Shown: positions 1 through 8,055 of the stretch, piece after piece
How positions within the stretch are numbered: the stretch's first letter is position 1
Layout: every line of letters starts with the position of its first letter
NCBI GenBank assembly: GCA_011525915.1
Contig: WYBM01000045.1
Coordinates: 1-38,659, forward strand
Length of the DNA: 38,659 nt
Origin: Ardenticatenaceae bacterium
GTDB taxonomy: Bacteria; Chloroflexota; Anaerolineae; Promineifilales; Promineifilaceae
Direction: 5' to 3'
The notes under the pieces: model-generated
What the model was told of the DNA's origin: nothing
What the model saw: the letters and a program-made list of their open reading frames with translations, nothing else
Database searches by the model: none
Translations under genes and position numbers: made by a program

Positions 1-110
1 AAACACGTCGAATGGGCCCAAAAGGAGGGTGTTTCCCCGGATTTGCCGGCAAATTTATGAGATTGAGGGTTGCTCGGTGACGATGTTTTTCTTCCCAAAT
101 GTGTAACCTT

Positions 111-476
111 TCATGAGGCCAGGTCCACCAATTCACCTAATACCAGAGAGAGGTAGGTTATCACGGCCGTGATCAGGGCCACACTCACCGTCTCGCTGTA
201 AGCACCAACCACCGGCAGGTCACGGAGGTATGGTTCCAACTGCACCGAAAGGGTCAAACCACCAAATATGCCCGTTAAGACGCTGATCAGCGTAATGCCG
301 ATTTGCACCGTGGATAAAAAATCTTCCGGTTCAGCGGCCAGGCGCAAGGCTACCTCAGCCCCTGGGTTTCCTTCATTGGCCAGATGCTGTAGACGCGACT
401 TACGCGCCGACACGAGGGCAATTTCCGCCAGGGCAAAGACGCCATTGGCCAGGATCAAAATTAAGATAACGATCAT
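111..476 (-). pseudogene. Truncated CNNM (DUF21) membrane domain of a hemolysin-C/CorC-like protein
   Basis: The 121-residue reading frame starts with a hydrophobic helix and a N-x-x-F-x-x-AEIALVSARKSRL segment. It continues through a second and third hydrophobic stretch to a GEL motif, the typical N-terminal CNNM transmembrane domain of TlyC/YtfL-like CBS transporters. Full-length relatives have about 400 residues and continue after GEL(V) with Pro-Lys and two CBS domains. Here the frame reads Asp-Leu-Ala-Ser and stops, and I see no CBS domain in the remaining 110 bases. The start at 476 has a GGAG Shine-Dalgarno about 7 bases upstream. A deletion or rearrangement fusing the 5' half to unrelated DNA is most likely; a short stand-alone CNNM protein or an assembly join are alternatives. 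Confidence 0.7.
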
Positions 477-497
477 CGGTTACTCCATCCATTGGTG

Positions 498-600
498 CTA
501 GCACCAGTCATCAGAAGTCCGTCATCCGTTTTCAGCAGGCTATTTCCAGAGGTAGGCCAGCACTGAAAACTGAACACTGATGACTGAAAACTGGTGCTAG
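498..600. repeat. 103-bp intergenic element with 10-bp terminal inverted repeats
   Basis: The stretch begins with CTAGCACCAG (498-507) and ends with its exact complement CTGGTGCTAG (591-600). A second matched pair, TCATCAG (508-514) and CTGATGA (578-584), lies just inside. The interior holds ACTGAAAACTG and CACTGATGACTG words. It fills the gap between two minus-strand genes. It looks like a small non-autonomous or REP-like element and shares CAGT/ACTG words with other gaps in this window (1752-1829, 11428-11453, 13737-13832). Confidence 0.6.
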
Positions 601-608
601 GTTTAGAT

Positions 609-1748
609 TCAGGTGGGAATGTGAACTTCAATGCGCGCCCCCTGACCCGGCGCGCTCTCCAAGCGAAAACGGCCGCTAAGCAACTTCACCCGTTCATTCA
701 TGCCTATCAAACCAAAACGGCTGGGGGGAACGGTGTCGGGATCAAAGCCAATGCCATTATCGGCCACGACTAGAACGACCTCGCCGGCTGCAAAGGTGAG
801 TTCAATGGTGGCCTGGGCAGCCTGAGCATGGCGGTTGACGTTATTGAGGGCCTCCTGGACCACTCGGTAAATGCCCGTTTCCACTCGACGGGGCAACGGC
901 CGTACCTGGCCCACCACCAGCACGTCAACGGCGACAGCGGCTTCTTCGGCCAGGGAAACGATCGCTTCCACCAGAGTCTTGTCTTGCAAAGGGGCGGCAC
1001 GCAAGTCCATGACCGAACGCCGGGCCTCTTCCAGGTTAGCCCGTGTCAACGCCAGCGCATGCTGCACAATGCGGCGAATGCGGGTCGGGTCGACGGCCGT
1101 TTCCAACAGAGCATCAGCCGATTCCAGCTGCAAAGAGACGGCCGTTAACCCCTGCGCCAGGGTATCATGAATTTCCCGGGCCAGCCGGTTCCGCTCTTCC
1201 AGGGCACCCAGTTCCGCCTGCCGGTCAAACAGGCGGGCCCGCTCAACGGCAATACCTAACAAATCGCCGATGGTATACAGCAGCTGCAAATCTTCCGGGG
1301 CCAACTGCCGCCAATCGGCGCTGGCAACGTTTAAAACGCCCAGCTTTTTACCGTGAGCATACAGGGGAATGCTGGCATGATAACGCAGCCCATCGGTGCC
1401 ATCGATCAGCCCCTTTAGACGACTGCACGTTACCACGTTCACGTTAGCCGCCCCCGCCAGATCTCCCGCCCGGTAGGTATCCAGACAATAACAACTACCG
1501 GCCATCTTATCTGGCCGATTGGCCAGCGCTGGCGGCAGATTTTGCGCCGCCGCCAGGTAAGAGTCGCCACCTTCTTCCTGTAACAGCCATACCCAGCCAG
1601 TATGCAAGTCTAACAAATCGGCCACCTGAGCCAGCGCCGTCTGCACCGCTTCATCCAGGTCTACTGACCGGTTGAGTGCCTGGGCGATGGTGTTAAGAAT
1701 GGCCAGTTCGGCATTGCGCCGCTTTAGCTTTTCCGCATTGGTTTCCAT
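609..1748 (-). CDS. GAF-domain sensor histidine kinase, NarL/DegS (HisKA_3) type
   Basis: A cytosolic histidine kinase of 379 residues with no membrane segment. A GAF sensor domain (about 15-172) carries three cysteines (C86, C88, C108), which could bind a metal or report redox state; that is speculation. The dimerisation/phosphoacceptor helix has ALEERNRLAREIHDTLAQGL with phosphoacceptor His194, typical of HisKA_3. The C-terminal ATPase shows the N-box (ALNNVNRHAQA), DNGIGFD and GLIGMNERV. The frame is open 70 codons further upstream, but that part is low-complexity and overlaps a repeat, so I start at the Met before ETNAEKL. No NarL-type response regulator is adjacent, so the partner must lie elsewhere. 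It is transcribed divergently from coaX. Confidence 0.9.
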   Translation of the reverse strand: METNAEKLKRRNAELAILNTIAQALNRSVDLDEAVQTALAQVADLLDLHTGWVWLLQEEGGDSYLAAAQNLPPALANRPDKMAGSCYCLDTYRAGDLAGAANVNVVTCSRLKGLIDGTDGLRYHASIPLYAHGKKLGVLNVASADWRQLAPEDLQLLYTIGDLLGIAVERARLFDRQAELGALEERNRLAREIHDTLAQGLTAVSLQLESADALLETAVDPTRIRRIVQHALALTRANLEEARRSVMDLRAAPLQDKTLVEAIVSLAEEAAVAVDVLVVGQVRPLPRRVETGIYRVVQEALNNVNRHAQAAQATIELTFAAGEVVLVVADNGIGFDPDTVPPSRFGLIGMNERVKLLSGRFRLESAPGQGARIEVHIPT

Positions 1749-1751
1749 GGT

Positions 1752-1829
1752 TTCAGTATCCAGTAAGCAGTATTCAGTAAGCAGGGGTTGGTTCGCTGAA
1801 CAGTGACCACCTGGACACTGAATACTGTG
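1752..1829. repeat. CAGTATTCAGTAAGCAG-type intergenic repeat
   Basis: Direct words CAGTAAGCAG appear twice on the left. CAGTATTCAGT (1768-1778) is exactly inverted as ACTGAATACTG (1817-1827), so the segment can form an 11-bp hairpin. It lies in the divergent region between the histidine kinase and coaX. It belongs to the same word family as the repeats at 11428 and 13737. Confidence 0.55.
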
Positions 1830-1849
1830 TAAACATCCCCATTGTAAGT

Positions 1850-1879
1850 TTGCCAGGGGCCAGGAGGCAAGTATACAAT
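1850..1879 (+). promoter_or_regulatory. Probable sigma-70-type promoter of the coaX operon
   Basis: TTGCCA (1850-1855) and TACAAT (1874-1879) are separated by 18 bp; an overlapping TATACA (1872-1877) gives 16 bp. This would start transcription about 40 bases before the coaX ATG. Assigned by eye only. Confidence 0.45.
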
Positions 1880-1927
1880 CCCCCGGCGTCTGGCATGTGG
1901 CCAGGGGCTGGTACTTATGAGGAAAAG

Positions 1928-2728
1928 ATGTTACTGGCAATTGATATTGGTAATACAAACATTACAGTGGGGGTATGGAACAACCATGCCTGGCAGCAGC
2001 ATTGGCGGCTGGAAACAAACCACGGCCGTACCGCCGACGAGTATGGCGTTCTGTTCAACGCGCTGCTGCACGCGGCTGGCCTGACTACGGCTATTGACGG
2101 CGTGGTCATTGCCAGTGTGGTGCCGGTGCTAACGTCCACATTTACCCAGATTAGCGAAACCTATCTGGGCCAGCAGCCGCTGATCATCACCGCGCAATTA
2201 GACATGGGGCTGACCATGTGCGTCGATGCCCCTGAAGCTGTGGGGGCCGATCGGCTGGTAAACGCCGTGGCCGCCTATCATCTCTTTCGTGGCCCGGCTA
2301 TTATCATTGATATGGGCACAGCTACCAAGTTAGATGTGGTGTCGGCGCGGCAAGAATTCCTGGGGGGGGTCATCGCCCCTGGCCTGGGCCTGGCCGCCGA
2401 TGCGCTGGTTCGCCGCGCGGCCAAACTGAGCCACGTCGCCCTGGAAGCGCCGCCGTCGGTTATCGGGCGGAATACCACCCAGGCCATGCAATCGGGCCTC
2501 ATTTTTGGTTACGTGTCGCTCATTGAAGGCCTGGTAGCTCGGCTGCAGGCTGAGCACCCAGATCGCCACCAACCTGTTCGCATTCTGGGCACAGGTGGGC
2601 TGATTGGGTTGATGACCCCACACACGGCCGTCATTGACTATGTAGATCCCTGGCTGACGCTAACCGGTTTGCGCGTTATTTATGATAGAGTACGGCGTGG
2701 TCAAAGGAAAGAGAGTGATGAAGCATAG
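1928..2728 (+). CDS. coaX: Type III pantothenate kinase
   Basis: Phosphorylates pantothenate with ATP to 4'-phosphopantothenate, the first step of CoA synthesis, in the cytosol. The 266-residue product has the family's length. It shows the N-terminal phosphate-binding motif AIDIGNTN (4-11), the GADR motif (106-109, catalytic Asp108), a second nucleotide motif DMGTAT (128-133) and GGVIAPGLGL (146-155). CoaX enzymes belong to the ASKHA fold and are not feedback-inhibited by CoA. I chose the ATG at 1928, preceded by GAGGAAAAG, because the open frame upstream is not conserved-looking. The 3' end overlaps the next gene by 11 bp, so the two are probably translationally coupled. Confidence 0.96.
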   Translation: MLLAIDIGNTNITVGVWNNHAWQQHWRLETNHGRTADEYGVLFNALLHAAGLTTAIDGVVIASVVPVLTSTFTQISETYLGQQPLIITAQLDMGLTMCVDAPEAVGADRLVNAVAAYHLFRGPAIIIDMGTATKLDVVSARQEFLGGVIAPGLGLAADALVRRAAKLSHVALEAPPSVIGRNTTQAMQSGLIFGYVSLIEGLVARLQAEHPDRHQPVRILGTGGLIGLMTPHTAVIDYVDPWLTLTGLRVIYDRVRRGQRKESDEA

Positions 2729-4301
2729 GGATCACAGGGTGACTAACGACAAAACACGGTTTGTGCTTAGCCGCTTACTGCTGATCATTGGCAGTTTACT
2801 GCTTATGACGGGGTGCCAGATGGCCAACCCGCCCCGGTTGGCCACGGCCACCGCGCAAGCGGCCCAAACGGCCAGCCCCACACCAGAAAAGCTAGTATTG
2901 CCCATAGCTGCCACGTCTACCCCCGAAACAGAAGCCACGTCCCCGGCGCGTGTGCTTCCCAACCCTTCTCTTTCCGTATGGGTGAATGAGACTTCACCTC
3001 AACACGAGGCGACCTTGCGTAACATGGCGGCAGAGTTCATGGCTCTGGCCCAAGTCGATGTGGAATTGATGTTTGTGTCACCCTTTTTGCTGCCAGATTT
3101 GGTGAATACGGCCGTTCTTTCTGGCACATTACCCGACGTGATCATTCATCCCCTGGAATACACGCATGGCTGGGCCGCACGCGGCATTTTGGATGTGGCC
3201 GCTGCCGATACGGCCGTAAGCCAGATCGGCCGTGACACCTTTGATCCCGCGGCCCTGGAACTGGTTACTAGAGACGGCCAGGCAGCAGCCGTTCCTAGTG
3301 ATGGTTATCACCAGCTTTTGATCTACCGTACCGACTGGTTTGCCGCCGCCGACCTGGCCACACCAGACAATTTTGCCGCTATGTTAGCCGCTGCCGCCGC
3401 CACCACAGATCGTGATAATCGGCAGAACCCACGGGCCGGCTTTGTCATCCCCACGGAATCCAACCTGGTAAGCACGCACCGCGCTTTTGAGCAAATAGCC
3501 CTGGCCAGCGGCTGCGAGTTAATTGACGAGAAAGGCGAAGTGCTGCTGCCTGATCCACCCTGCCGGGCAGCGCTGGATTTTTACTTCCGCATTGTCAACC
3601 AGTTCAGCCCTATTGGCGTGCAAACTGATACCAGCACCCGCAATGCGTACCTGGCCGGGCGTACCGGGTTGATCATGACCTCGCCGGCCATCTTGCCGCA
3701 GTTGGCCGGGTTAGACCCTGCCTTCCCGCCGGCCTGCTCGGAGTGCCGTACCAACCCCACCTTTCTGGCTGAAAACAGCGGCATTCTGACCGACATACAG
3801 GGCGAGGGTGGTAGTTCAGCCAGCTTTGGCAACCTGACCAATCTGGGAATCACCAGCGCCGCCGACGTGCCCACGGCCGTGGCCTTTGCTGATTACTGGT
3901 TTAATGATGGCTATGAGAAATGGCTCTCTGTCAACAGCGAGCGTAAGGTGCCTATGCGTTGGGGGACAGCCACAGCCCCTGCCCGGTTTATAGGGGCCTG
4001 GGGTACCACCCCGTTGGCCGGTGGGCCCAGCCTGGCCGATGTATATGGGGAAACGATGGTTACTCACTTACGTGAGGGCATTGCCAGCGCTCCCCGGTGG
4101 GGTATTCGCCAGGGTCATGGGGCTTTGATCACGCAATTGTATGAAAAGTTGACGCTGTCGGTGACATTACAGGAGATGTTAAGCGGTTATTTTAATGTGG
4201 AACAGACTATAATTGAGGCGTACAATCGGGTTACTGCTGAAATCCCTAACTATCAGTATGATAGAGAATTAGAAGAAAGTGAAGCAGAAAGCGGTGGTTG
4301 A
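2718..4301 (+). CDS. Extracellular solute-binding lipoprotein (ABC-type SBP family 1), orphan
   Basis: A 527-residue lipoprotein. The signal peptide ends in a lipobox (LLLMTGC, lipidated Cys33), followed by a Thr/Pro/Ala-rich linker (about 37-85). The body, from LSVWVNETS onward, has the features of sugar-type periplasmic binding proteins: DVIIHPLEYTHGWAARGILD, later YRTDWF and a GRTGLIMTSPAIL segment. The GGAAAGAGAG Shine-Dalgarno lies inside the end of coaX. It should bind an unknown solute at the outer face of the membrane, but no permease or ATPase gene is in the window. It either shares a transporter encoded elsewhere or has a sensory role. The alpha/beta-hydrolase-like gene follows after 18 bp. 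Confidence 0.85.
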   Translation: MKHRDHRVTNDKTRFVLSRLLLIIGSLLLMTGCQMANPPRLATATAQAAQTASPTPEKLVLPIAATSTPETEATSPARVLPNPSLSVWVNETSPQHEATLRNMAAEFMALAQVDVELMFVSPFLLPDLVNTAVLSGTLPDVIIHPLEYTHGWAARGILDVAAADTAVSQIGRDTFDPAALELVTRDGQAAAVPSDGYHQLLIYRTDWFAAADLATPDNFAAMLAAAAATTDRDNRQNPRAGFVIPTESNLVSTHRAFEQIALASGCELIDEKGEVLLPDPPCRAALDFYFRIVNQFSPIGVQTDTSTRNAYLAGRTGLIMTSPAILPQLAGLDPAFPPACSECRTNPTFLAENSGILTDIQGEGGSSASFGNLTNLGITSAADVPTAVAFADYWFNDGYEKWLSVNSERKVPMRWGTATAPARFIGAWGTTPLAGGPSLADVYGETMVTHLREGIASAPRWGIRQGHGALITQLYEKLTLSVTLQEMLSGYFNVEQTIIEAYNRVTAEIPNYQYDRELEESEAESGG

Positions 4302-4319
4302 TCTCTCAGGTGAAATGAT

Positions 4320-5324
4320 ATGTCCAGTCAGACCTACATTGAAGAAACATTTGGTATTCTAACAGATGATGATCTGTACCTGGACTCTGTTCTGGTACGC
4401 CCGCCCCAAATTCCTGATGAGGGTCTGCAGGCGCTGCGCGTGTGGGTGCCTAAATTCCCACTGACCAAAACCAGCGTCATAACCTGTGCCCGTCAAGAAG
4501 TCCACTTTTATGGCGCCCAGCGTAGGGTCGCCCACCTGGTGTTTGATTTGCGGGGTACAGGTGAGAGCGAAGGGGCCATGGGCGACGTTAATTTTGATAA
4601 TGACTTGCACGCCATTCGTGAATGGGCCAAAGAACGCTTTGGCCCTATTAACCTGGGCTTTTTAGGCACGCCCAATACGGAGTACGGCCGTGTTAACCTC
4701 TGGCCTTTACGCCCTGGGTCTGTCATGGAAAGTTATTACTACCCGGCTGTCAGTGACGAGGTGATCCCCCCAACCCTCCTTTATCTGGCTACCTATGGCA
4801 GCTTTGGCAGAACGGATGACATCGTATGTACACGCCTGGCACAGGCAGGCTATGAAGTTTTTGGTGCAGATCCCCTGCGTTACCTGCTCCATGCCAGTTC
4901 CCAAGACCGCCTTAAACCGGAAGATCTATGGGAAGACCTGAAAATGCTGATCCAAATGCTGCCTGCACCCCCTTATATTGTGGGCCAGCCGGTAGCGGCC
5001 GGTCTGGCGCTGCTGTGGGCCAGCCGTGTACCGCAGGTAAGGGGGGTCATCGGTATTGGCCGCGCCCAGGCTGGTTTTGCCCCCGGCCACATCTTTCACA
5101 ACAACAATCCCTATACTTATCTTCTCAGTCGTTACATTCAAGGCATCTCGCCGCGCCCGGCCGCCCTGGTGATGCTGGCCGATCATGCCATGGGTGGTGA
5201 TGAACAGGAATTTACGGCCCTCTTCCAAAGCCTGCAAGACCCACGCCGCCTGGAAAAGATGGAGAAGCTTAGTTTTGCGGCTTTTCAGGCGTTGGTTGAG
5301 TGGATCAGGGAGCCGTGGGATTGA
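4320..5324 (+). CDS. Alpha/beta-hydrolase-like protein without a recognisable nucleophile Ser
   Basis: 334 residues, cytosolic, no signal peptide. The N-terminal half contains VFDLRGTGESEG and a following helix, as in short-chain alpha/beta hydrolases. Where the nucleophile elbow G-x-S-x-G is expected the sequence reads GFLGTP. The C-terminal half (about 150 on) starts a second Rossmann-like series (PPTLLYLATYGSFGR, then GYEVFGADPLRY). Its would-be elbow reads IVGQPVAAGLAL, again with no Ser. It may be a binding protein derived from a hydrolase, or a more distant fold. The ATG follows AGGTGAAATGAT and lies 18 bp behind the lipoprotein gene, suggesting a coaX-lipoprotein-hydrolase operon. Substrate unknown. 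Confidence 0.6.
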   Translation: MSSQTYIEETFGILTDDDLYLDSVLVRPPQIPDEGLQALRVWVPKFPLTKTSVITCARQEVHFYGAQRRVAHLVFDLRGTGESEGAMGDVNFDNDLHAIREWAKERFGPINLGFLGTPNTEYGRVNLWPLRPGSVMESYYYPAVSDEVIPPTLLYLATYGSFGRTDDIVCTRLAQAGYEVFGADPLRYLLHASSQDRLKPEDLWEDLKMLIQMLPAPPYIVGQPVAAGLALLWASRVPQVRGVIGIGRAQAGFAPGHIFHNNNPYTYLLSRYIQGISPRPAALVMLADHAMGGDEQEFTALFQSLQDPRRLEKMEKLSFAAFQALVEWIREPWD

Positions 5325-5385
5325 TACGGCCGTCTGCCTCTTCCGTGCCCTAAACCCAATCCTCTGCCTAACTTTAATTTACGCT

Positions 5386-5413
5386 TTGGCATCTCTCGTG
5401 CCAATGGTATAAT
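5386..5413 (+). promoter_or_regulatory. Promoter of tRNA-Leu
   Basis: TTGGCA (5386-5391), a 16-bp spacer and a perfect TATAAT (5408-5413) end 12 bases before the tRNA. This is the best sigma-70 consensus match on the plus strand of the window. Confidence 0.75.
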
Positions 5414-5425
5414 TGCCTTTTTACC

Positions 5426-5507
5426 GGGGATGTGGCGGAATTGGCAGACGCGCATGACTTAGAATCATGTGCCGCAAGGCGTGTGGGTTCGAGTCCCTCC
5501 ATCCCCA
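5426..5507 (+). tRNA. tRNA-Leu (anticodon UAG)
   Basis: Acceptor GGGGATG pairs with CATCCCC. The D arm is GCG-loop-CGC. The anticodon stem CATGA/TCATG encloses CTTAGAA, giving anticodon TAG (reads CUN, leucine). A class II variable arm (GCC-GCAA-GGC) and a TTCGAGT T-loop follow. The T stem has one T-T mismatch. CCA is not encoded. Confidence 0.95.
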
Positions 5508-5526
5508 CTGCGACTTTAAGAAAATT

Positions 5527-5553
5527 AAAGCGTTGCCAACGCAACGCTTTTTT
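5527..5553 (+). terminator. Rho-independent terminator after tRNA-Leu
   Basis: Perfect 10-bp stem AAAGCGTTGC / GCAACGCTTT with loop CAAC, followed by further T residues. It separates the tRNA from the trigger-factor gene. Confidence 0.8.
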
Positions 5554-5619
5554 GCTGTTACCGTGATTCTTAACCCTAGAAGGGAGAAACACGTCAAATT
5601 TAACGTGAGAGGTAAACCT

Positions 5620-7200
5620 GTGACTCTAACAATTCATACTGAACAAGATGACAAACGTCAGTTGCTGGTGACAATAGAAGTTCCTGAAGAACGCATTGAA
5701 AAACAAATGCGCGAAACTGCTCGCAAACTGGCCCGTGATGTTAACGTGCCTGGTTTTCGCCGCGGCAAAGCGCCCTACAACGTCATTGTAAGCCGGGTGG
5801 GGCGTGAGGCCTTGCGCGGCGAAGCGGTAGAAGATTTGATCCAACCGGTCTTTGCAGAAGCTCTGGAGCAAATAAACCCAGATATCTATGCACCAGCCCA
5901 GTTTCGTGACCTGGAAATGGAACCGCTGGTGCTTAAGTTTACGATCCCCCTGACACCGGAAGTAGACCTGGGCGACTACCGTTCGTTGCGAAAAGACATT
6001 GAGCCCGTCATCATCACTGAAGAAGCGTTAGCAGAAGCGCTGGAACGCCTGCGCGTCCGTCACCAGGTTTTAGAGGAAGTCGAACGGCCGGCCGCCGCCG
6101 GGGATCAGGTAGCCGTGAGCGGGCGTGGTGAATTGATTTTGGTAGAGGCAGAGCCGGATGAAGGTGATGACACCGTCTCCGACGATGCCCCGGAAGAGGT
6201 GGGGGATGAAGACGAAATTGATGACGAAGAAGCCTACGATGATGACGAAGACGTTCTCTTTGATTCTGACCGGATGAACCTGGTTTTAGACGACGAAAAA
6301 CTGTTCCCCGGCACCCCGTTTGTGGAAAACATTGTGGGGATGTCTGTCGGCGAAAGCAAAGATTTTATCTTCACGTTTCCTGATGATTTTGAGGATGAGG
6401 AGCTGGCCGGTAAAGAAGCTATGTTCAGTATTGAACTATTGCAGGTACAAAGCCGTGAAGTGCCGTCACTAGATGAGGAACTGGCCCAAAAAGAGGGGTT
6501 TGAAACGTTGGCTGAGCTGCAGGCAGAAACGCAAAAGAATTTGCAAGTGGCCGCCGAAGCCGAGGCTCAAAATGAGCTTATCGACGGCATGATACATGAC
6601 ATGTTGGAAATAGCGACGATGGTGTATCCACCCACGGCCGTGGAAATGGAAATTGACGGCCGTGTCCGCTCTTTCAAAAATCAGGTCACCCGGGCGGGTT
6701 GGGAATGGGATGATTACCTGAAATTGCAGGCGACAACGGAAGAGACACTCCGTGAAGACTTCCGGGAAGCAGCCGAAGATGCGGTGCGCCATCAACTGGT
6801 TTTGCGCCAGTTTGTGCTAAACGAAAAACTCCAAATCAAAGATGAAGATGTCGAGGCCAAAATTGCCGAGCGCACCAGCGCTTTCGGCGATAACGAAACC
6901 TTAGCCAAAAGCATGCGCGACTATTATGCAACGGGTGCCGGCCTCGATATGATCAGCAGTGAAATTCTTATGGACAAGGTAGGTAAGCGCGTCAAGGCAA
7001 TTTTAGAGGGTGCGGCGCCAGCGTTGGATGAACTAGAAGCAGGCGAGGAAACAGCCGCTGCTGCGGTAGAAGAAATGACAACCTCAGAAGAGGATGCCAC
7101 GGCCGAAGAACCGGAAATGGAAGAGGCCGTCATAGAGGACAACCAGACAGAAGAGCTGGTAGAAGAGGACACGGCCGTAGACACAACATCCGCAGAATAA
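5620..7200 (+). CDS. tig: Trigger factor, ribosome-associated chaperone/prolyl isomerase
   Basis: Binds the ribosome near the exit tunnel and folds nascent chains. The N-terminal domain holds the ribosome-docking signature GFRRGKAP. An FKBP-type PPIase domain follows and then a helical C-terminal domain. Two features are unusual. The PPIase region carries a strongly acidic insertion (about residues 177-218, 25 of 43 Asp/Glu). The C terminus has a long Glu/Thr-rich acidic tail (from about 470), so the protein reaches 526 residues against about 430 in typical relatives. I chose the GTG at 5620 because AGAGG lies 7 bases upstream; GTG at 5605 is in frame but less well placed. clpP follows, a common arrangement. 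Confidence 0.95.
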   Translation: MTLTIHTEQDDKRQLLVTIEVPEERIEKQMRETARKLARDVNVPGFRRGKAPYNVIVSRVGREALRGEAVEDLIQPVFAEALEQINPDIYAPAQFRDLEMEPLVLKFTIPLTPEVDLGDYRSLRKDIEPVIITEEALAEALERLRVRHQVLEEVERPAAAGDQVAVSGRGELILVEAEPDEGDDTVSDDAPEEVGDEDEIDDEEAYDDDEDVLFDSDRMNLVLDDEKLFPGTPFVENIVGMSVGESKDFIFTFPDDFEDEELAGKEAMFSIELLQVQSREVPSLDEELAQKEGFETLAELQAETQKNLQVAAEAEAQNELIDGMIHDMLEIATMVYPPTAVEMEIDGRVRSFKNQVTRAGWEWDDYLKLQATTEETLREDFREAAEDAVRHQLVLRQFVLNEKLQIKDEDVEAKIAERTSAFGDNETLAKSMRDYYATGAGLDMISSEILMDKVGKRVKAILEGAAPALDELEAGEETAAAAVEEMTTSEEDATAEEPEMEEAVIEDNQTEELVEEDTAVDTTSAE

Positions 7201-7248
7201 CACAAATCTAACACGGCCTGGCTAAACTCCCGGTTCATTACTTATCAA

Positions 7249-7280
7249 GTAGCTGGTAAGGTTTGTTTGTTACCAACTAC
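7249..7280 (+). promoter_or_regulatory. Hairpin in the clpP leader
   Basis: GTAGCTGGTAA (7249-7259) pairs with TTACCAACTAC (7270-7280) with a single C-A mismatch. It ends 5 bases before the clpP AGGAG. It has no T tract, so it is more likely a leader structure or processing site between tig and clpP than a terminator. Confidence 0.4.
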
Positions 7281-7300
7281 CATTTAGGAGAACAGTGACC

Positions 7301-7903
7301 ATGATGAACATTCCAACGTCCCTCGTCCCTATGGTGATCGAAACAACTGGCCGAGGGGAGCGCGCTTTTGACATTTTTTCCTTGCTGCTGCGGGAACGCA
7401 TTATTATCCTGGGTACCCCCATCAATGACCAGATTGCCAACCTCACCGTTGCCCAACTCCTCTTTTTGGCCCGTGAAGACAATCAGAAACCGATCCGCAT
7501 GTACATCAACAGTCCGGGCGGGCACGTCTACGCCGGCATGGCCATTTATGACACCATGCGCCAGGTAGAATGCCCCGTCTCCACTGTGGCTGTAGGGTTT
7601 ACCGCCAGTTTTGGCACCGTCTTGTTAGCCGCCGGCACAAAGGGAATGCGCTATGCCCTGCCCAATGCCACCATTCACATGCACCAGCCGCTGGGGGGCG
7701 CTCAGGGTCAGGCTACCGACATTGAGATTCAGGCCAATGAAATCCTGCGCCTGCGCACCAGCATCAATGACATTCTGGCCCATCATACCGGACAAAGCGC
7801 CACTCAAATTGAAGAGGACTTTGATCGCGACCGTTACATGACACCCCAAGACGCTATGGAATACGGCCTGGTGGATGAAGTGCTGGCGCACCCAAAAGCA
7901 TAA
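7301..7903 (+). CDS. clpP: ATP-dependent Clp protease proteolytic subunit
   Basis: Serine peptidase subunit (family S14) that forms the two-heptamer proteolytic chamber used by ClpX/ClpA/ClpC. With the ATG at 7301 the product is 200 residues. Catalytic Ser103 sits in [14 protein letters not shown] (the usual form is closer to GQAASMGA), His128 in IHMHQPLGG and Asp177 in [20 protein letters not shown]. The oligomerisation/substrate segment [17 protein letters not shown] is intact. AGGAG lies 10 bases before the ATG and 4 before an in-frame GTG at 7295, so either may be used. The expected clpX neighbour is absent; a secreted protein with its own promoter follows. Confidence 0.95.
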   Translation: MMNIPTSLVPMVIETTGRGERAFDIFSLLLRERIIILGTPINDQIANLTVAQLLFLAREDNQKPIRMYINSPGGHVYAGMAIYDTMRQVECPVSTVAVGFTASFGTVLLAAGTKGMRYALPNATIHMHQPLGGAQGQATDIEIQANEILRLRTSINDILAHHTGQSATQIEEDFDRDRYMTPQDAMEYGLVDEVLAHPKA

Positions 7904-7913
7904 TCTTTACCTT

Positions 7914-7950
7914 CGCTTTTCACCAAAATGAAGTGCGACGTGAGAAAGCG
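7914..7950 (+). terminator. Imperfect inverted repeat after clpP, possible weak terminator
   Basis: CGCTTTTCAC (7914-7923) pairs with GTGAGAAAGCG (7940-7950) with one bulged base. No T tract follows, so termination would be Rho-dependent or the structure may only protect the 3' end. Confidence 0.3.
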
Positions 7951-7981
7951 CTTAGCTGCCCGTGTCCAAGAGGCGGCAAAT

Positions 7982-8011
7982 TTGCTATTGGCTTCTACCC
8001 TACTATATAAT
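7982..8011 (+). promoter_or_regulatory. Probable promoter of the Calx-beta/PPC protein gene
   Basis: TTGCTA (7982-7987), 18-bp spacer, TATAAT (8006-8011), about 45 bases before the preferred start codon. Confidence 0.5.
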
Positions 8012-8055
8012 CATCCTGTTGGTCAATCTTTGCCTGCGGGATGATTTTATTGCTT

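Noticed and set aside
1749..1958. N-terminal 70-residue extension of the GAF histidine kinase
   Set aside because: It runs through the CAGT repeat and the divergent promoter region and has no signal-peptide or domain pattern.
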